DNA from: Sediminivirga luteola
Lineage (GTDB): Bacteria; Actinomycetota; Actinomycetes; Actinomycetales; Brevibacteriaceae
Length of the DNA: 64,000 nt
Assembly (NCBI RefSeq): GCF_014639315.1
Contig: NZ_BMFY01000011.1
Coordinates: 62,001-126,000 of the forward strand
Reading direction: 5' to 3'
Under the pieces are notes generated by a model. It was given only the letters and a program-made list of their open reading frames with translations, was not told the DNA's origin and did no database searches. This document shows positions 10,051-19,974 of the stretch, in pieces; position 1 is the first letter of the stretch; the number at the start of each line of letters is the position of its first letter. The position numbers and the translations under genes are program-made.

Positions 10051-10151
10051 GCGGTCTGTGGAACGCGGCCCGCCTGGCAGGGTTTTCTCTCCTGGTCCGA
10101 AGCGGTGCGTTGGCTTCGATAGTACACCAGCGCCGGCCGCTTCCCAAACAC

Positions 10152-10607
10152 TCAGCGGCCGGGAGGATCCTTGCGCAGCGACTCGATCGCGGCCTCGAAA
10201 TCGGCGAGCGAGTCGAAGCCCTGGTACACGCTGGCGAAGCGCAGATAGGCCACCTGGTCCAGTTCCCGCAACGGCTCCAGGATCGCCAGGCCCACCTCGT
10301 CGGCGGGGATCGAGGGAATGCCGCGACTGCGGATCTTCTCCTCCACCCGCTGCGCCAGCACCGCCAGATCGTCCTCGCTCACCGGCCGGCCCTGGCACGC
10401 CTTGCGGACCCCGCCGATGATCTTCCCGCGGGAGAACTCCTCGGAGATCCCGGAGCGCTTGACCACCATGAGGCTGGTGGTCTCCAGCGTGGTGAACCGG
10501 CGATTGCAGGACTGGCAGTGCCGGCGGCGGCGGATCGCGTTGCCCTCGTCCACGGCGCGGGAGTCCACCACCCGCGAGTCCGGGCTGCGGCAGAACGGGC
10601 AGTTCAC
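10152..10607 (-). CDS. nrdR: Transcriptional repressor NrdR
   Basis: A 151-residue Zn-ribbon/ATP-cone repressor of ribonucleotide reductase genes. The zinc ligands are visible as CPFC (Cys3, Cys6) and CQSC (Cys31, Cys34), followed by the ATP-cone sequence [16 protein letters not shown]. It uses GTG as start, overlapping the hisD stop by 4 nt, so it is translationally coupled to hisD. No nrd genes or NrdR boxes were seen in this window, so its targets lie elsewhere. Confidence 0.95.
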   Translation of the reverse strand: MNCPFCRSPDSRVVDSRAVDEGNAIRRRRHCQSCNRRFTTLETTSLMVVKRSGISEEFSRGKIIGGVRKACQGRPVSEDDLAVLAQRVEEKIRSRGIPSIPADEVGLAILEPLRELDQVAYLRFASVYQGFDSLADFEAAIESLRKDPPGR

Positions 10608-11932
10608 GCCTCTCCCCCGAACCGGCGGGTCACGGCGGCGCCGTGCGCGGGCAGGCCCTCCACGCGCGCGAGCGTCTCGACGTGCCCGGCCACCTCGGCC
10701 AGGGCTTCGCGGTCGTAGTCGATCACCTGGCTGCGGCGCATGAACGCCGGCACCCCCAGCCCCGAGGAGAACGCCGCAGTGCCCATGGTCGGCAGCACAT
10801 GGTTCGAGCCGGAGCAGTAATCGCCCAGGCTGACCGGTGAGTGGTCGCCCAGGAACACGGCGCCGCCCTTGGTGATCCGGGTGGCCACGGCCGCCGGCTC
10901 GCCGGTCATGACCTCCACGTGTTCCCCGGCGTAGGCGTTCGTCACGGCGATGCCGGCCTCAAGGTCGTCCACCAGGATCAGCGCGGACTGCTCCCCCGCC
11001 AGGGCCTGGGCGATCCGGTCGTGGTGCTCCGCCTGCGGCACCTGCCGGGCCAGTTCCGCCTCGACCGCCTGCAGCAGCGCCTCGCTGGGGCTGACCAGGA
11101 CCGCGGCCGCCTGCGGATCGTGCTCGGCCTGGCTGATCAGATCCGCGGCGACGAGCGCCGGATGCGCGCTGTCATCGGCGAGCACGATGATCTCGGTCGG
11201 CCCGGCGACGGCGTCGATCCCGACGATCCCGCGGACCTGCGCCTTGGCCGCGGCGACGAACGCGTTCCCCGGCCCCGTGATGAGGTCCACCGGCTCCAGC
11301 GACTCGCCGTCCTGAGGGTCGAAACCGTAGGCCAGGGCGCCGACGGCCTGCGCGCCACCGGCGATCAGGATCGTCTCCACCCCGAGCAGTCCCGCCGCGG
11401 CCAGCACGTCGCGATGCGGCAGTCCATCCGGGCCCGGCGGCGAGGCGATGATGAGGGCGTCGACACCGGCCTCCTGGGCGGGAACCACATTCATGACGAC
11501 CGTCGACGGGTACACCGCGCGGCCGCCGGGAACGTAGAGGCCCACCCGCTCCACCGGAAGCCAGCGGTCGGTGACCCGCGCACCAGCGGCCAGCTCCGTG
11601 GTGCGGTCGGCGGGCCGCTGGGCGGCGCTGACCCTCCGCTGCCGGGCGATGGACTCCTCCAGCGCGGCACGGGTGGCAGGGTCGAGCGACCGCACCGCGG
11701 ATTCGATCGCATCGGCCGGAGCGAAAACCCGCCCGGGACGCACGCCGTCGAAGCGCTCGGTCAGGTCCAGCAGTGCCTCGCGCCCGCCGGCGCGCACCTG
11801 CTCCAGGATGGGCAGCACGGCATCGGCCGCGGCCTGCGCGCCCAGCGCCGCTCGCGGCAGCCGGGCTGCCAGGGTCCTGCGGTCCAGCGGGATCCCGCGG
11901 AAGTCGAGCCGGTCGATCAGCCGATCGGTCAT
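10604..11932 (-). CDS. hisD: Histidinol dehydrogenase
   Basis: A 442-residue enzyme that catalyses the last two NAD-dependent oxidations of histidine synthesis (histidinol to histidine). Family sequence is clear: [33 protein letters not shown] and AEHDPQA. The start ATG 11932 follows an AGAAGAGGA-type site and gives the usual family length; the reading frame open farther upstream overlaps dnaE. It sits 17 bp after dnaE and overlaps nrdR. No other his genes are in the window. Confidence 0.95.
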   Translation of the reverse strand: MTDRLIDRLDFRGIPLDRRTLAARLPRAALGAQAAADAVLPILEQVRAGGREALLDLTERFDGVRPGRVFAPADAIESAVRSLDPATRAALEESIARQRRVSAAQRPADRTTELAAGARVTDRWLPVERVGLYVPGGRAVYPSTVVMNVVPAQEAGVDALIIASPPGPDGLPHRDVLAAAGLLGVETILIAGGAQAVGALAYGFDPQDGESLEPVDLITGPGNAFVAAAKAQVRGIVGIDAVAGPTEIIVLADDSAHPALVAADLISQAEHDPQAAAVLVSPSEALLQAVEAELARQVPQAEHHDRIAQALAGEQSALILVDDLEAGIAVTNAYAGEHVEVMTGEPAAVATRITKGGAVFLGDHSPVSLGDYCSGSNHVLPTMGTAAFSSGLGVPAFMRRSQVIDYDREALAEVAGHVETLARVEGLPAHGAAVTRRFGGEA

Positions 11933-11949
11933 GATGGCGTCCTCTTCTC

Positions 11950-14900
11950 CTACGCGCTGATGCAATGGGGGCCCAGCAGGGCCTTCAGGTCTCCGTACAG
12001 GGAACTGCTGGGGGTGACGCGCAGCCGGTTGTCCAGGCGCATCACGATGCGCCGGCCCGGCTGGGTCAGGCGCACGTGCACATCGGTGGGGCCCGGATGC
12101 GTCCGCAGCACGGACTCCAGCTGTTCCACCACCGACGGAGTGCATTTGTTCATGGGCAGCTGGATGGACAGCGGCCGGTCCTCGGGCGCGGTCACGTCCG
12201 GGATGGTCATCTCCAGCGCGGAGAGGCTGGGCGCCCGGTCATCCGAGCGGCGCAGCTTGCCCTTGATGGAGACCACCAGATCGGTGGCGAGCAACGTCGC
12301 CACCGGCTCGTACACCTGCCCGAAGAACATCACCTCGATGCTCGCGTCCAGGTCCTCGATGGTGACCAGGCCGTAGGGGCGGCCGCTGTTCTTGGAGACC
12401 TTCCGGATCACCTGCGTGATCATCCCGGCGACCGTGACGACCGAGCCGTCGGGACGGTGCTCGTCCCGCAGCAGCGCGGCGATCGGCACATCGGCCTCGC
12501 GTTCCAGCACGCCCTCCAGGCCGGTGAGCGGATGATCCGAGACGTACAGGCCGAGCATCTCGCGTTCAAAAGTGAGTTTCTCCTTCTTCTCCCATTCCGG
12601 CCGCTCAGGGATGGTGACGCTGAAGGTCGCGGCGGCTTCCTCCCCCATGCCGGCGAACAGGTCGAACTGGCCGTTGGCCTCCTGCCGCTTGACGTCGACC
12701 ACCTGGTCCACCGCCTCCTCGTGGATCTCCACGAGCGAGCGGCGGGTGTGTCCCAGGCTGTCGAAGGCGCCGGCCTTGATGAGGGACTCCAGGGTGCGCT
12801 TCTTGCAGACGTGGCTGGGCACCTTGTCGAGGAAATCGGAGAAGGAGGTGAAGGCGCCCTTCTCCTCACGTGCTTCGCGGATGCCCTCCACCACCTGGTA
12901 GCCGACGTTGCGCACGGCGCCCATGCCGAAGCGGATGTCGCTGCCCACCGGGGTGAAGTTCAGCGCGGACTCGTTCACGTCCGGCGGCAGCACCGTGATG
13001 TGCATGCGGCGGCACTCGTTGAGGTACACCGCCATCTTGTCCTTGTCGTCGCCGACCGAGGTCAGCAGCGCCGCCATGTACTCGGCCGGATAGCGCGCCT
13101 TGAGGAACGCCGTCCAGTACGCGACCAGGCCGTAGGCGGCGGAGTGCGCCTTGTTGAAGGCATAGTCGGAGAAGGGCAGCAGGATGTCCCACAGCGCCTG
13201 CGCCGCGGCCTCGGAGTAGCCGTTGGCGGCCATGCCCTCGAAGAAGCCGACCTTCTGCTTGTCCAGTTCGGCTTTCTTCTTCTTGCCCATCGCCCGGCGC
13301 AGGATGTCGGCCTGGCCGAGCGAGTACCCGGCCACCTTCTGCGCGATCGACATCACCTGCTCCTGATAGATGATCAGGCCGTAGGTGGTGTCCAGGATGT
13401 CCTTGAGCGGCTCCTCCAGCTCCGGGTGGATGGGCGTGATCTCCTGCTGCCCGTTCTTGCGCATCGCGAAGTTGGTGTGCGAGTTCGCGCCCATCGGGCC
13501 GGGCCGGTACAGGGCGATGACGGCGGAGATATCCTCGAAGTTGTCCGGCTTCATCAGCCGCAGCAGGGACCGCAGGCCGTCGCCGTCGAGCTGGAACACG
13601 CCCAGGGTGTCACCGCGGGCCAGCAGCTCGTAGGCCGCCTTGTCGTCCAGCGGGAGGTTCTCCAGGTCGACGTCCTCGTCCCGGTTGAGCTTGATGTTGG
13701 CGATCGCGTCGGAGATGATCGTCAGGTTCCGCAGGCCCAGGAAGTCCATCTTGATCAGGCCCAGCGTCTCCGCCGTGGGATAGTCGAACTGCGTGACCAC
13801 CTGGCCGTCCTGGAGCCGGCGCATGATCGGGATGACGTCGATGATCGGCTCGGACGACATGATCACGCCGGCCGCGTGCACGCCCCACTGCCGTTTCAGG
13901 CCCTCCAGGCCCTTGGCGGTGTCCATCACCTGGCGCGCCTCCGGATCGGTGGCCAGCAGCTGACGGAACTCCTCCGCCTCGCCGTAGCGGGGCGCATCGG
14001 GGTTCTCGATGTCGGCCAGCGGGATGTCCTTGGCCATCACCGCCGGAGGCAGCGCCTTGGTGAGCTGCTCGCCCATCGAGAACGGCTTGTCCAGCACCCG
14101 CGCGGAGTCCTTGAGCGCCTGCTTGGTCTTGATGGTGCCGAAGGTGACGATCTGCGCCACCCGCTCGTCGCCGTACTTCTCGGTGACGTAGTCGATCACC
14201 TCACCGCGCCGGCGATCATCGAAGTCGACGTCGAAGTCCGGCATGGACACGCGGTCGGGGTTGAGGAACCGCTCGAAGATCAGGCCGTGCTTGAGCGGAT
14301 CCAGATCGGTGATGCGCAGCGCGTAGGCGACCATCGAGCCGGCGCCCGAGCCACGGCCCGGGCCCACCCGGATGCCGTTGTCCTTGGACCAGTTGATGAA
14401 GTCCGCCACCACCAGGAAGTAGCCGGGGAACCCCATCGAGATGATCACGTCGAGCTCGTACTCGACCTGCTTGCGGACATCGCCCGGGATGCCGTCCGGG
14501 TAGCGGTAGTGCAGCCCGGACTCGACTTCCTTGATCAGCCAGGACTCCTCGTTCTCCCCGGGCGGGCAGGGGAACTTCGGCATGTAGTTGGCGCTCGTGT
14601 CGAAGGAGACCTCGCAGCGCTCGGCCAGGGCGAGGGTGTTGTCGCAGGCCTGCGGGAGCTCGCGGAACAGGTCCCGCATCTCCGCCGCGCCCTTCAGGTA
14701 ATAGCCGCTGCCGGAGAAGGCGAAGCGGCTGCCGCCCTGGTCATAGGTGGGTTCGGTCAGCTTGGAACCGGACTGGATCGCCAGCAGGGCCTCGTGCGCC
14801 TTCGCATCGTGCTCGTGCGTGTAGTGCAGGTCGTTCGTGGCCAGCAGCGGCAGGTTCAGGTCCTCCCCGAGCTGCAGCAGGTCCTTGGTGACCCGGCGCT

Positions 14901-15504
14901 CGATCTGAAGGCCGTGGTCCATCAGCTCGAGGTAGTAGTTCTCCGGGCCGAAGATGTCCCGGTAGTCCGCGGCGGCCTGACGCGCCTCCTCGTACTGGCC
15001 CAGCCGCAGCCGGGTCTGCACCTCTCCTGAGGGACAGCCGGTGGTGGCGATGAGTCCCTCGGAGTAGGTCTCCAGCAGCTCGCGGTCCAGCCTCGGCCAT
15101 TTGGAGTAGACGGTGTCCAGCGCGGCGACCGAGGAGGCCCGGAACAGGTTCCGCATCCCGGTGTTGTTGTAGCTCAGCAGCGTCATATGGGTGTAGGCGC
15201 CACCACCGGAGACATCATCGGAGCGCTGCGACTGATCGCCCCAGCGCACGCGGGTGCGGTCGGTGCGGGAGATCCCCGGCGCGACGTACGCCTCCACGCC
15301 GATGATGGGCTTGACCCCGTACTGCTGTCCCTTCTGCCAGAAGTCGTAGGCGCCGAAGAGATAGCCGTGATCGGTGGTGGCCAGCGCCGGCATCTCCATC
15401 TCGGAGGCGGCTTTGAACAGATCGTCGAGCCGAGCGGCGCCATCGAGCATGGAGTACTCGGTGTGCACGTGGAGGTGGACGAAATCGCCCTGCTGAGTGG
15501 CCAC
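11950..15504 (-). CDS. dnaE: DNA polymerase III alpha subunit DnaE1
   Basis: The replicative DNA polymerase catalytic subunit, 1184 residues, the normal length for DnaE1. The N-terminal PHP domain begins FVHLHVHTEYSMLDG. The palm motif MPDFDVDFDD near residues 422-430 carries catalytic aspartates. The C-terminus has an OB-fold (VVTVAGMITQVIRK). It starts with GTG preceded by AAGGAG (15513-15518). It follows rluD with a 101-bp spacer containing a hairpin and is followed closely by hisD. Confidence 0.97.
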   Translation of the reverse strand: MATQQGDFVHLHVHTEYSMLDGAARLDDLFKAASEMEMPALATTDHGYLFGAYDFWQKGQQYGVKPIIGVEAYVAPGISRTDRTRVRWGDQSQRSDDVSGGGAYTHMTLLSYNNTGMRNLFRASSVAALDTVYSKWPRLDRELLETYSEGLIATTGCPSGEVQTRLRLGQYEEARQAAADYRDIFGPENYYLELMDHGLQIERRVTKDLLQLGEDLNLPLLATNDLHYTHEHDAKAHEALLAIQSGSKLTEPTYDQGGSRFAFSGSGYYLKGAAEMRDLFRELPQACDNTLALAERCEVSFDTSANYMPKFPCPPGENEESWLIKEVESGLHYRYPDGIPGDVRKQVEYELDVIISMGFPGYFLVVADFINWSKDNGIRVGPGRGSGAGSMVAYALRITDLDPLKHGLIFERFLNPDRVSMPDFDVDFDDRRRGEVIDYVTEKYGDERVAQIVTFGTIKTKQALKDSARVLDKPFSMGEQLTKALPPAVMAKDIPLADIENPDAPRYGEAEEFRQLLATDPEARQVMDTAKGLEGLKRQWGVHAAGVIMSSEPIIDVIPIMRRLQDGQVVTQFDYPTAETLGLIKMDFLGLRNLTIISDAIANIKLNRDEDVDLENLPLDDKAAYELLARGDTLGVFQLDGDGLRSLLRLMKPDNFEDISAVIALYRPGPMGANSHTNFAMRKNGQQEITPIHPELEEPLKDILDTTYGLIIYQEQVMSIAQKVAGYSLGQADILRRAMGKKKKAELDKQKVGFFEGMAANGYSEAAAQALWDILLPFSDYAFNKAHSAAYGLVAYWTAFLKARYPAEYMAALLTSVGDDKDKMAVYLNECRRMHITVLPPDVNESALNFTPVGSDIRFGMGAVRNVGYQVVEGIREAREEKGAFTSFSDFLDKVPSHVCKKRTLESLIKAGAFDSLGHTRRSLVEIHEEAVDQVVDVKRQEANGQFDLFAGMGEEAAATFSVTIPERPEWEKKEKLTFEREMLGLYVSDHPLTGLEGVLEREADVPIAALLRDEHRPDGSVVTVAGMITQVIRKVSKNSGRPYGLVTIEDLDASIEVMFFGQVYEPVATLLATDLVVSIKGKLRRSDDRAPSLSALEMTIPDVTAPEDRPLSIQLPMNKCTPSVVEQLESVLRTHPGPTDVHVRLTQPGRRIVMRLDNRLRVTPSSSLYGDLKALLGPHCISA

Positions 15505-15548
15505 GGATTGACTCCTTACCTGTGCTTAGCTGTGACGTCCTGTCCGCT

Positions 15549-15574
15549 GGACCGCCGGGCCGGCCGGGCGGTCC
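15549..15574. repeat. Inverted repeat between rluD and dnaE
   Basis: GGACCGCC (15549-15556) and GGCGGTCC (15567-15574) form a perfect 8-bp stem with a 10-base GC loop in the 101-bp rluD-dnaE spacer. No T-run follows on either strand. It could weaken readthrough from lspA-rluD into dnaE or be a GC-rich chance fold. Confidence 0.4.
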
Positions 15575-15605
15575 GGCTACCGGACGGCCGCTGCCCGGGC
15601 ACGCC

Positions 15606-16535
15606 TCAGGGCATGCCGCGGATGACGTCCAGGGCGTGCTGGAGGTCTGGCGGGTACTCCGAGTGGAACTCCACCCAGGAACCGCTTTCCGGGTGGGTGA
15701 ATCCCAGGCTCATGGCGTGCAGCCACTGCCGAGTCAGGGCGAGCCGCTGCGCCAGCGTCGGGTCCGCGCCGTAGCTCAGATCGCCGACGCAGGGGTGCTT
15801 GAGCGCGGAGAAGTGCACCCGGATCTGGTGGGTGCGTCCCGTTTCCAGGTCGACTTTCAGCAGCGCGGCCCGGCGGTGAGCCTCCAGCACCTCGTAGTGG
15901 GTCACGGCGTGCTTGCCGCCGGTGACCACGGCGTAGAGGCCGTCGTGCCGCGGATGGCGGCCGATGGGCGCCTCGATGGTGCCCTCGACCGGATCGGGCA
16001 GGCCCTGCACGAGCGCATGATAGGTCTTCTTCACGGTGCGCTGCTTGAAGGCGCGCTTGAGCACCGAGTAGGCGTGCTCGCTCTTGGCGACGGCCATCAG
16101 GCCGGAGGTGCCCACGTCGAGCCGGTGCACGATCCCCTGCCGCTCAGCGGCTCCGGAGGTGGCGATCCGGTATCCGGCCGCGGCCAGGCCGCCGATCACG
16201 GTGGGTCCGTCCCAGCCGGCGGCGGCGTGCGCGGCGACGCCCACGGGCTTGTCCACCACTACGAACGACTCGTCGTCGTGCACGATCCGCATGCCCTCGA
16301 CCGGTTCGGCGACGATGGACAGCGGCTGCGGCGGCGCCGGGAGCACGACGTCCACGCGGCTGCCCGCCACGAGGCGCTCGGACTTGGACACCGCCCGGCC
16401 GTCCACCTGGACGTCGCCGTCGGCGGCCAGTTGCGCGGCGGTGTTCCGGGACAGGCCCAGCAGCCGGGCCAGCGCCACGTCGACGCGCTCTCCCTCCAGG
16501 CCGTCCGGGACGAGAATGGACTTCTCCTGGCTCAT
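15606..16535 (-). CDS. rluD: RluA-family 23S rRNA pseudouridine synthase (RluD-like)
   Basis: A 309-residue pseudouridine synthase. It has an N-terminal S4 RNA-binding domain ([20 protein letters not shown]) and the catalytic [11 protein letters not shown] motif containing the active-site Asp, followed by [10 protein letters not shown]. RluD-type enzymes modify helix 69 of 23S rRNA; this exact target is inferred from family. It follows lspA with only 3 bp between, the standard lspA-rluD arrangement. Confidence 0.92.
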   Translation of the reverse strand: MSQEKSILVPDGLEGERVDVALARLLGLSRNTAAQLAADGDVQVDGRAVSKSERLVAGSRVDVVLPAPPQPLSIVAEPVEGMRIVHDDESFVVVDKPVGVAAHAAAGWDGPTVIGGLAAAGYRIATSGAAERQGIVHRLDVGTSGLMAVAKSEHAYSVLKRAFKQRTVKKTYHALVQGLPDPVEGTIEAPIGRHPRHDGLYAVVTGGKHAVTHYEVLEAHRRAALLKVDLETGRTHQIRVHFSALKHPCVGDLSYGADPTLAQRLALTRQWLHAMSLGFTHPESGSWVEFHSEYPPDLQHALDVIRGMP

Positions 16536-16538
16536 GCT

Positions 16539-17144
16539 TTACGTCGTTCCTTCCTTCGCCGCCGGACCGGCGCCGGTGCCCTCGGCCGGGCCCGCGCCGG
16601 CGTCGTCGGCGGTACGCTCACGGCGTTCCCCCTCGCGGCTGCCGTCGATGCCGATCCCGCGGATGCTCAGCCAGATCATGGTGATCGCCGCGCCGGTGAT
16701 CGCGATATCGGCGACATTGCAGATGAACAGGCGCAGATCGATGAAGTCCACCACCGCGCCGTGAAGGAAACCCGGGGGCCGGACGAGCCGGTCGATCAGG
16801 TTCCCCAGCAGCCCGCCCAGCAGCAGCCCTAGGCCGAGCGCCCAGCCGCCGTGCGCCAGCCGGCGCAGCAGCACGATGACGACCACCAGGACCACCAGCG
16901 CGAAGAGCGAGAAGATCCAGGTGCTGCCGGCGCCCATGCCGAAGGCCGCCCCCGGATTGCGGTAGAACGTGAACCCGGCGAGATCGCCGATCACGGGCAC
17001 CGCCGGTCCCGGTCCTGTCCGCGGCAGCCCCTCGAGGGTGAGTACCGCAATGGCCTTGGTCACCTGGTCCAGGACGACGGTGCCCAGGACGATGCCGGTC
17101 AGGGCCGCGATGAGCCGCGAACGGGCGGGGCGGGTGGGGGGCAC
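16539..17144 (-). CDS. lspA: Signal peptidase II (prolipoprotein signal peptidase)
   Basis: A 201-residue membrane aspartyl protease that cleaves lipoprotein signal peptides at the modified cysteine. It has four hydrophobic segments and the two catalytic aspartate regions GNLIDR and NVADIAI. The C-terminal tail of about 30 residues is charged and Gly/Ala-rich, beyond the usual family end. GTG start. Lipoprotein substrates in this window include HmuT and the protein at 43730. Confidence 0.95.
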   Translation of the reverse strand: MPPTRPARSRLIAALTGIVLGTVVLDQVTKAIAVLTLEGLPRTGPGPAVPVIGDLAGFTFYRNPGAAFGMGAGSTWIFSLFALVVLVVVIVLLRRLAHGGWALGLGLLLGGLLGNLIDRLVRPPGFLHGAVVDFIDLRLFICNVADIAITGAAITMIWLSIRGIGIDGSREGERRERTADDAGAGPAEGTGAGPAAKEGTT

Positions 17145-17283
17145 GTGTGTCCTTGTCTGGTCGGGGGCCGCATCCGGCTCTCAGATGCGGCGGGCGCTCG
17201 GCAGTAGTCCAGTCTACTGCGATCGGCATCCGCCGAGCAGGCCGCACGCCGTGTGCGCGCCGTGCTGCCCGCCGGACAGCGCA

Positions 17284-17323
17284 GAAGCCGGCCGCACGCC
17301 ACCTCGGGCGTACGACCGGCTTC
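17284..17323 (-). terminator. Probable terminator after divIVA
   Basis: GAAGCCGG (17284-17291) and CCGGCTTC (17316-17323) form a perfect 8-bp stem, with a partly pairing interior. It lies just beyond the divIVA stop and before lspA. There is no clear T-run, which is common in high-GC Actinobacteria, so it is a probable hairpin terminator or attenuator. Confidence 0.5.
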
Positions 17324-17347
17324 CGCGTATGAGCTGGTAGGGCTCGC

Positions 17348-18085
17348 TTAGATGCCGGAGTTGTTCTGCTGGCCGTCCAGCGTCTCCGGGACGAGGGAGC
17401 CGTACGACTCCAGGTCCCGCAGCTGGTCGGTCAGGTAGGACTTCAGGCGCGTGCGGTACTGGCGCTCGAAGTTGCGCAGCGTGTCGATGCTGGACTCCAG
17501 CTTCGCCTGCTCGGTCTCCAGGCTCTCCAGGGTCTCGCGGCGCTTGGTCTCGGCGGCCCCGACGATCTCCTTGGCGCGCTGCTCGGCCTCGGAGATGAGT
17601 TCATGGGCACGCTGCTCACCGCGGGCCACGTGCTCGTCATGCAGCTTCTGGGCCAGCTCGATGAGGCCGTGGGCGTCACCCGGGGTCGCCGGGGACGAGG
17701 GCGCTGCCGGCGCGACGACGGGCTCGCTGACCGCGGGGGCCGGCTCGGCGGGTGCCGGCGCGGCGGCCGGGGCCTCCTGCGGGAACGGGGCGGGGAACGC
17801 GGCGGTCGCCGCCGGATCGGCGGGAGCAGCCGGGGCAGCAACCTCCGGAGCCTCCTGCGGCTCCGGGCTCTGAACTGCCGGCGCGGCACCGCTCTCCCCG
17901 AGGTCCGCGAGCTTCTGCTCGGCGGCGGAGAGCTTCTGGCGCAGCTCGTCGTTCTCCTGGTACAGCCGGCGGAGCTCCACGACGACCTCGTCGAGGAAAT
18001 CATCCACCTCGTCCTGGTCGTAGCCGTCACGGAACTTGACGTGCTGGAACCTCTTATTGACTACATCTTCAGGCGTGAGCGCCAT
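17348..18085 (-). CDS. divIVA: DivIVA/Wag31 polar growth and division protein
   Basis: A 245-residue coiled-coil protein that binds curved membrane and organises polar or septal wall growth. The N-terminal membrane-targeting domain reads LTPEDVVNKRFQHVKFRDGYDQDEVDDFLDEVV. It is followed by a coiled coil, an Ala/Pro-rich linker (about residues 75-150) and a second coiled coil rich in Glu/Arg. The start ATG has GAGGTGG upstream. In Actinobacteria DivIVA is often phosphorylated by PASTA kinases, and such a kinase is encoded at 47343. It is downstream of yggT in the dcw tail. Confidence 0.95.
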   Translation of the reverse strand: MALTPEDVVNKRFQHVKFRDGYDQDEVDDFLDEVVVELRRLYQENDELRQKLSAAEQKLADLGESGAAPAVQSPEPQEAPEVAAPAAPADPAATAAFPAPFPQEAPAAAPAPAEPAPAVSEPVVAPAAPSSPATPGDAHGLIELAQKLHDEHVARGEQRAHELISEAEQRAKEIVGAAETKRRETLESLETEQAKLESSIDTLRNFERQYRTRLKSYLTDQLRDLESYGSLVPETLDGQQNNSGI

Positions 18086-18182
18086 TAGGCCACCTCGTTG
18101 AACGAACGAACACTTGCATGACGATTCTGATATCTATGACGTTACTGAAGTTACAGTACCGTAATCAGCCTCGAATGTCCCA

Positions 18183-18482
18183 CTACGCCATCGACCCTGC
18201 CACCTGGATCAATACCGTGCTGACGATGTTGATCAAGAGGATCAACACGATGAACGCGAGGTCCAGGCTGATTCGCCCCAGACGCAGCGGCGGAATGAAA
18301 CGACGCAGAAAGCGCAGCGGCGGATCGGTGACGGTGAACACGAACTCGCATATCACCAGGACGATGCCGGTCGGCCGCCAATCCCGCGAGAGAATCTGGA
18401 TCAGGTCGATGATGACTCGCGCGATCAGGACGTAGAAATACAGGTTGAGCAGCGCGACTGCCAGCAGGAGCAGCAGACCCAT
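18183..18482 (-). CDS. yggT: YggT family membrane protein
   Basis: A 99-residue protein with two long hydrophobic segments and the family core RVIIDLIQ...DPPLRFLRRFIPPLRLGRISLD (shown in part). YggT proteins are linked by gene context to division and osmotic tolerance, with no defined biochemical activity. The start ATG has GGAAAGGAA upstream. It lies between sepF and divIVA, the conserved order. Confidence 0.9.
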   Translation of the reverse strand: MGLLLLLAVALLNLYFYVLIARVIIDLIQILSRDWRPTGIVLVICEFVFTVTDPPLRFLRRFIPPLRLGRISLDLAFIVLILLINIVSTVLIQVAGSMA

Positions 18483-18580
18483 TCAGTTCCTTTCCAGCGT
18501 GGGCCCGGGTGGGCGGGGCACGACACCGCCGCCTTCACGGCGGCACGCACGGTGACCGTGCGGCGTCAAGTCTAGCCGGA

Positions 18581-19087
18581 TCAGCTCTGATTGAAGAAAC
18601 TGGCCTGGGCGTCGGGCTCGGCGGCATCGGAGCTTCCGACCTCGATGTACTCCGGGGTGAGCAGGAACACCTTGGCGGTGACCCGTTCGATCGAGCCCCG
18701 CAGGCCGTAGATCAGGCCGGCGGAGAAGTCCACCAGGCGTTTGGCATCGGCGTCGCCCATATCGGAGAGGTTGATGATGACCGGGATGCCGTCGCGGAAG
18801 GCCGAGCCGATGGCCTTGGCGTCGTTGTAGCTGGTCGGGTGGATCGTCACGATCCGGCGCAGCTCGCCCTCGGGCGCCTCGTCGAGCGGCGGCAGCGGAG
18901 CGCTGCGCAGCGGGGTGACCTCGGCCGGGCGCTGCTCCGAGCCGGCCTCGTCGTACTGCTCGTAGTCGTCCTCGTAGTCCATCTCCGGCGCCTCGTCGTA
19001 CTGATCGTAGTCCCGGCCCTGGGGCTGGGCGCGATCATCGTCGGACAGGCCGAGGAAGACCATCGTCTTGTGCAGCGAGCTTGCCAT
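18581..19087 (-). CDS. sepF: SepF, FtsZ membrane anchor
   Basis: A 168-residue division protein that binds FtsZ filaments and membrane. It has an N-terminal amphipathic region (MASSLHKTMVFLGL), an acidic Tyr/Asp-rich linker and the core SepF domain with INLSDMGDADAKRLVDFSAGL and a C-terminal TPEYIEV. The start at 19087 is chosen for the AGGAG site and because the amphipathic helix must be N-terminal. In Actinobacteria, which lack FtsA, SepF is the main FtsZ anchor. Confidence 0.94.
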   Translation of the reverse strand: MASSLHKTMVFLGLSDDDRAQPQGRDYDQYDEAPEMDYEDDYEQYDEAGSEQRPAEVTPLRSAPLPPLDEAPEGELRRIVTIHPTSYNDAKAIGSAFRDGIPVIINLSDMGDADAKRLVDFSAGLIYGLRGSIERVTAKVFLLTPEYIEVGSSDAAEPDAQASFFNQS

Positions 19088-19201
19088 GAGTGCTCCTGGT
19101 GGGAAGTTGCGTAACCTGTGCCTCGAATCTATCGCAGGAGGCAGGTCGCGGACGGACAAGGCGCCCGGTGTGTCGCCCGCCTACCGCGGCCGGCGTCCGT
19201 T

Positions 19202-19963
19202 CTAGTGCTCCAGCCAGATCACCGCGGCCTGGCGCCCGGTCGTGCCCTCCCGGCGGTGGGAGAACAGCGCGGCGTCCTCCACGGTACAGTGCCGGGACCA
19301 GCGCAGCGGGACCCCGTGGCGGGTGAGCTGCTCGGCCACGCCGCCGGCGACGTCGATGGCGGGGGTCCCCTCCCAGGTGACGGATGCGCAGACCGGCTCG
19401 ATCCCGGCGGCCTCCTCCCGCATCGCAGCGGGCACCTCGTAGCAGCGCGGGCAGACGGTCGGGCCGATCACCGCCTCGATCCGCTCGGCGCCCAGGTCGC
19501 GCATCGCCGCCACCGTCGCCGGCACCACGCCCGCCAGCATCCCCGGGCGGCCGGCGTGCGCGGCGCCGATCACCCCGGCGGCCGGGTCGGCCAGCAGGAC
19601 CGGCGCGCAGTCGGCGGTGAGGATCGTCAGCCGGACGTCGCTGCGCGCGGCGACCACCGCATCGGCCTCGCGCAGGGACGAGGTGAGCTCGTCAGAGGCC
19701 AGCAGCGCGTCGTCGGCGAGTGCGACCCGCGCGCCGTGCACCTGCCGGAGGAAGACGAACGACTCCGGCGTCGCGCCGAGCGCCTGAGCCAGCAGGGCGC
19801 GGTTCTGCGCCACCGCGGTCTCCTGGTCTCCCACGTGCCGGGCCAGGTTGAAGTCGTAGGGATCTTCGGAGTAACCGCCGTGGCGGTCCGTGAAAGCGAT
19901 ATGTGCCCGGCCCCGGCCGGAGTTCCCTCCGGCGGGACCGAGCACATAGCGGTCGAGCAGCAT
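19202..19963 (-). CDS. pgeF: PgeF/YfiH multicopper-type peptidoglycan editing factor
   Basis: A 253-residue laccase-domain protein of the YfiH/PgeF family, with RQVHGARV, LTADCAPVLL, AHAGRPGMLAGVV and GPTVCPRCYEV. The Cys/His residues are the conserved zinc or purine-nucleoside ligands. Family members edit muropeptide intermediates and/or act on purine nucleosides. Where AHAGWRG is usual, this protein has AHAGRPG, a local change in a conserved segment. It lies 11 bp after ftsZ. The yggS gene usually found after it is absent. Confidence 0.9.
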   Translation of the reverse strand: MLLDRYVLGPAGGNSGRGRAHIAFTDRHGGYSEDPYDFNLARHVGDQETAVAQNRALLAQALGATPESFVFLRQVHGARVALADDALLASDELTSSLREADAVVAARSDVRLTILTADCAPVLLADPAAGVIGAAHAGRPGMLAGVVPATVAAMRDLGAERIEAVIGPTVCPRCYEVPAAMREEAAGIEPVCASVTWEGTPAIDVAGGVAEQLTRHGVPLRWSRHCTVEDAALFSHRREGTTGRQAAVIWLEH

Positions 19964-19974
19964 GGGTTACGTCG

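Noticed and set aside
11965-15030. Very long plus-strand frame opposite dnaE
   Set aside because: Composition is His/Gln/Arg/Val-rich antisense of dnaE, without domain similarity or start signal.
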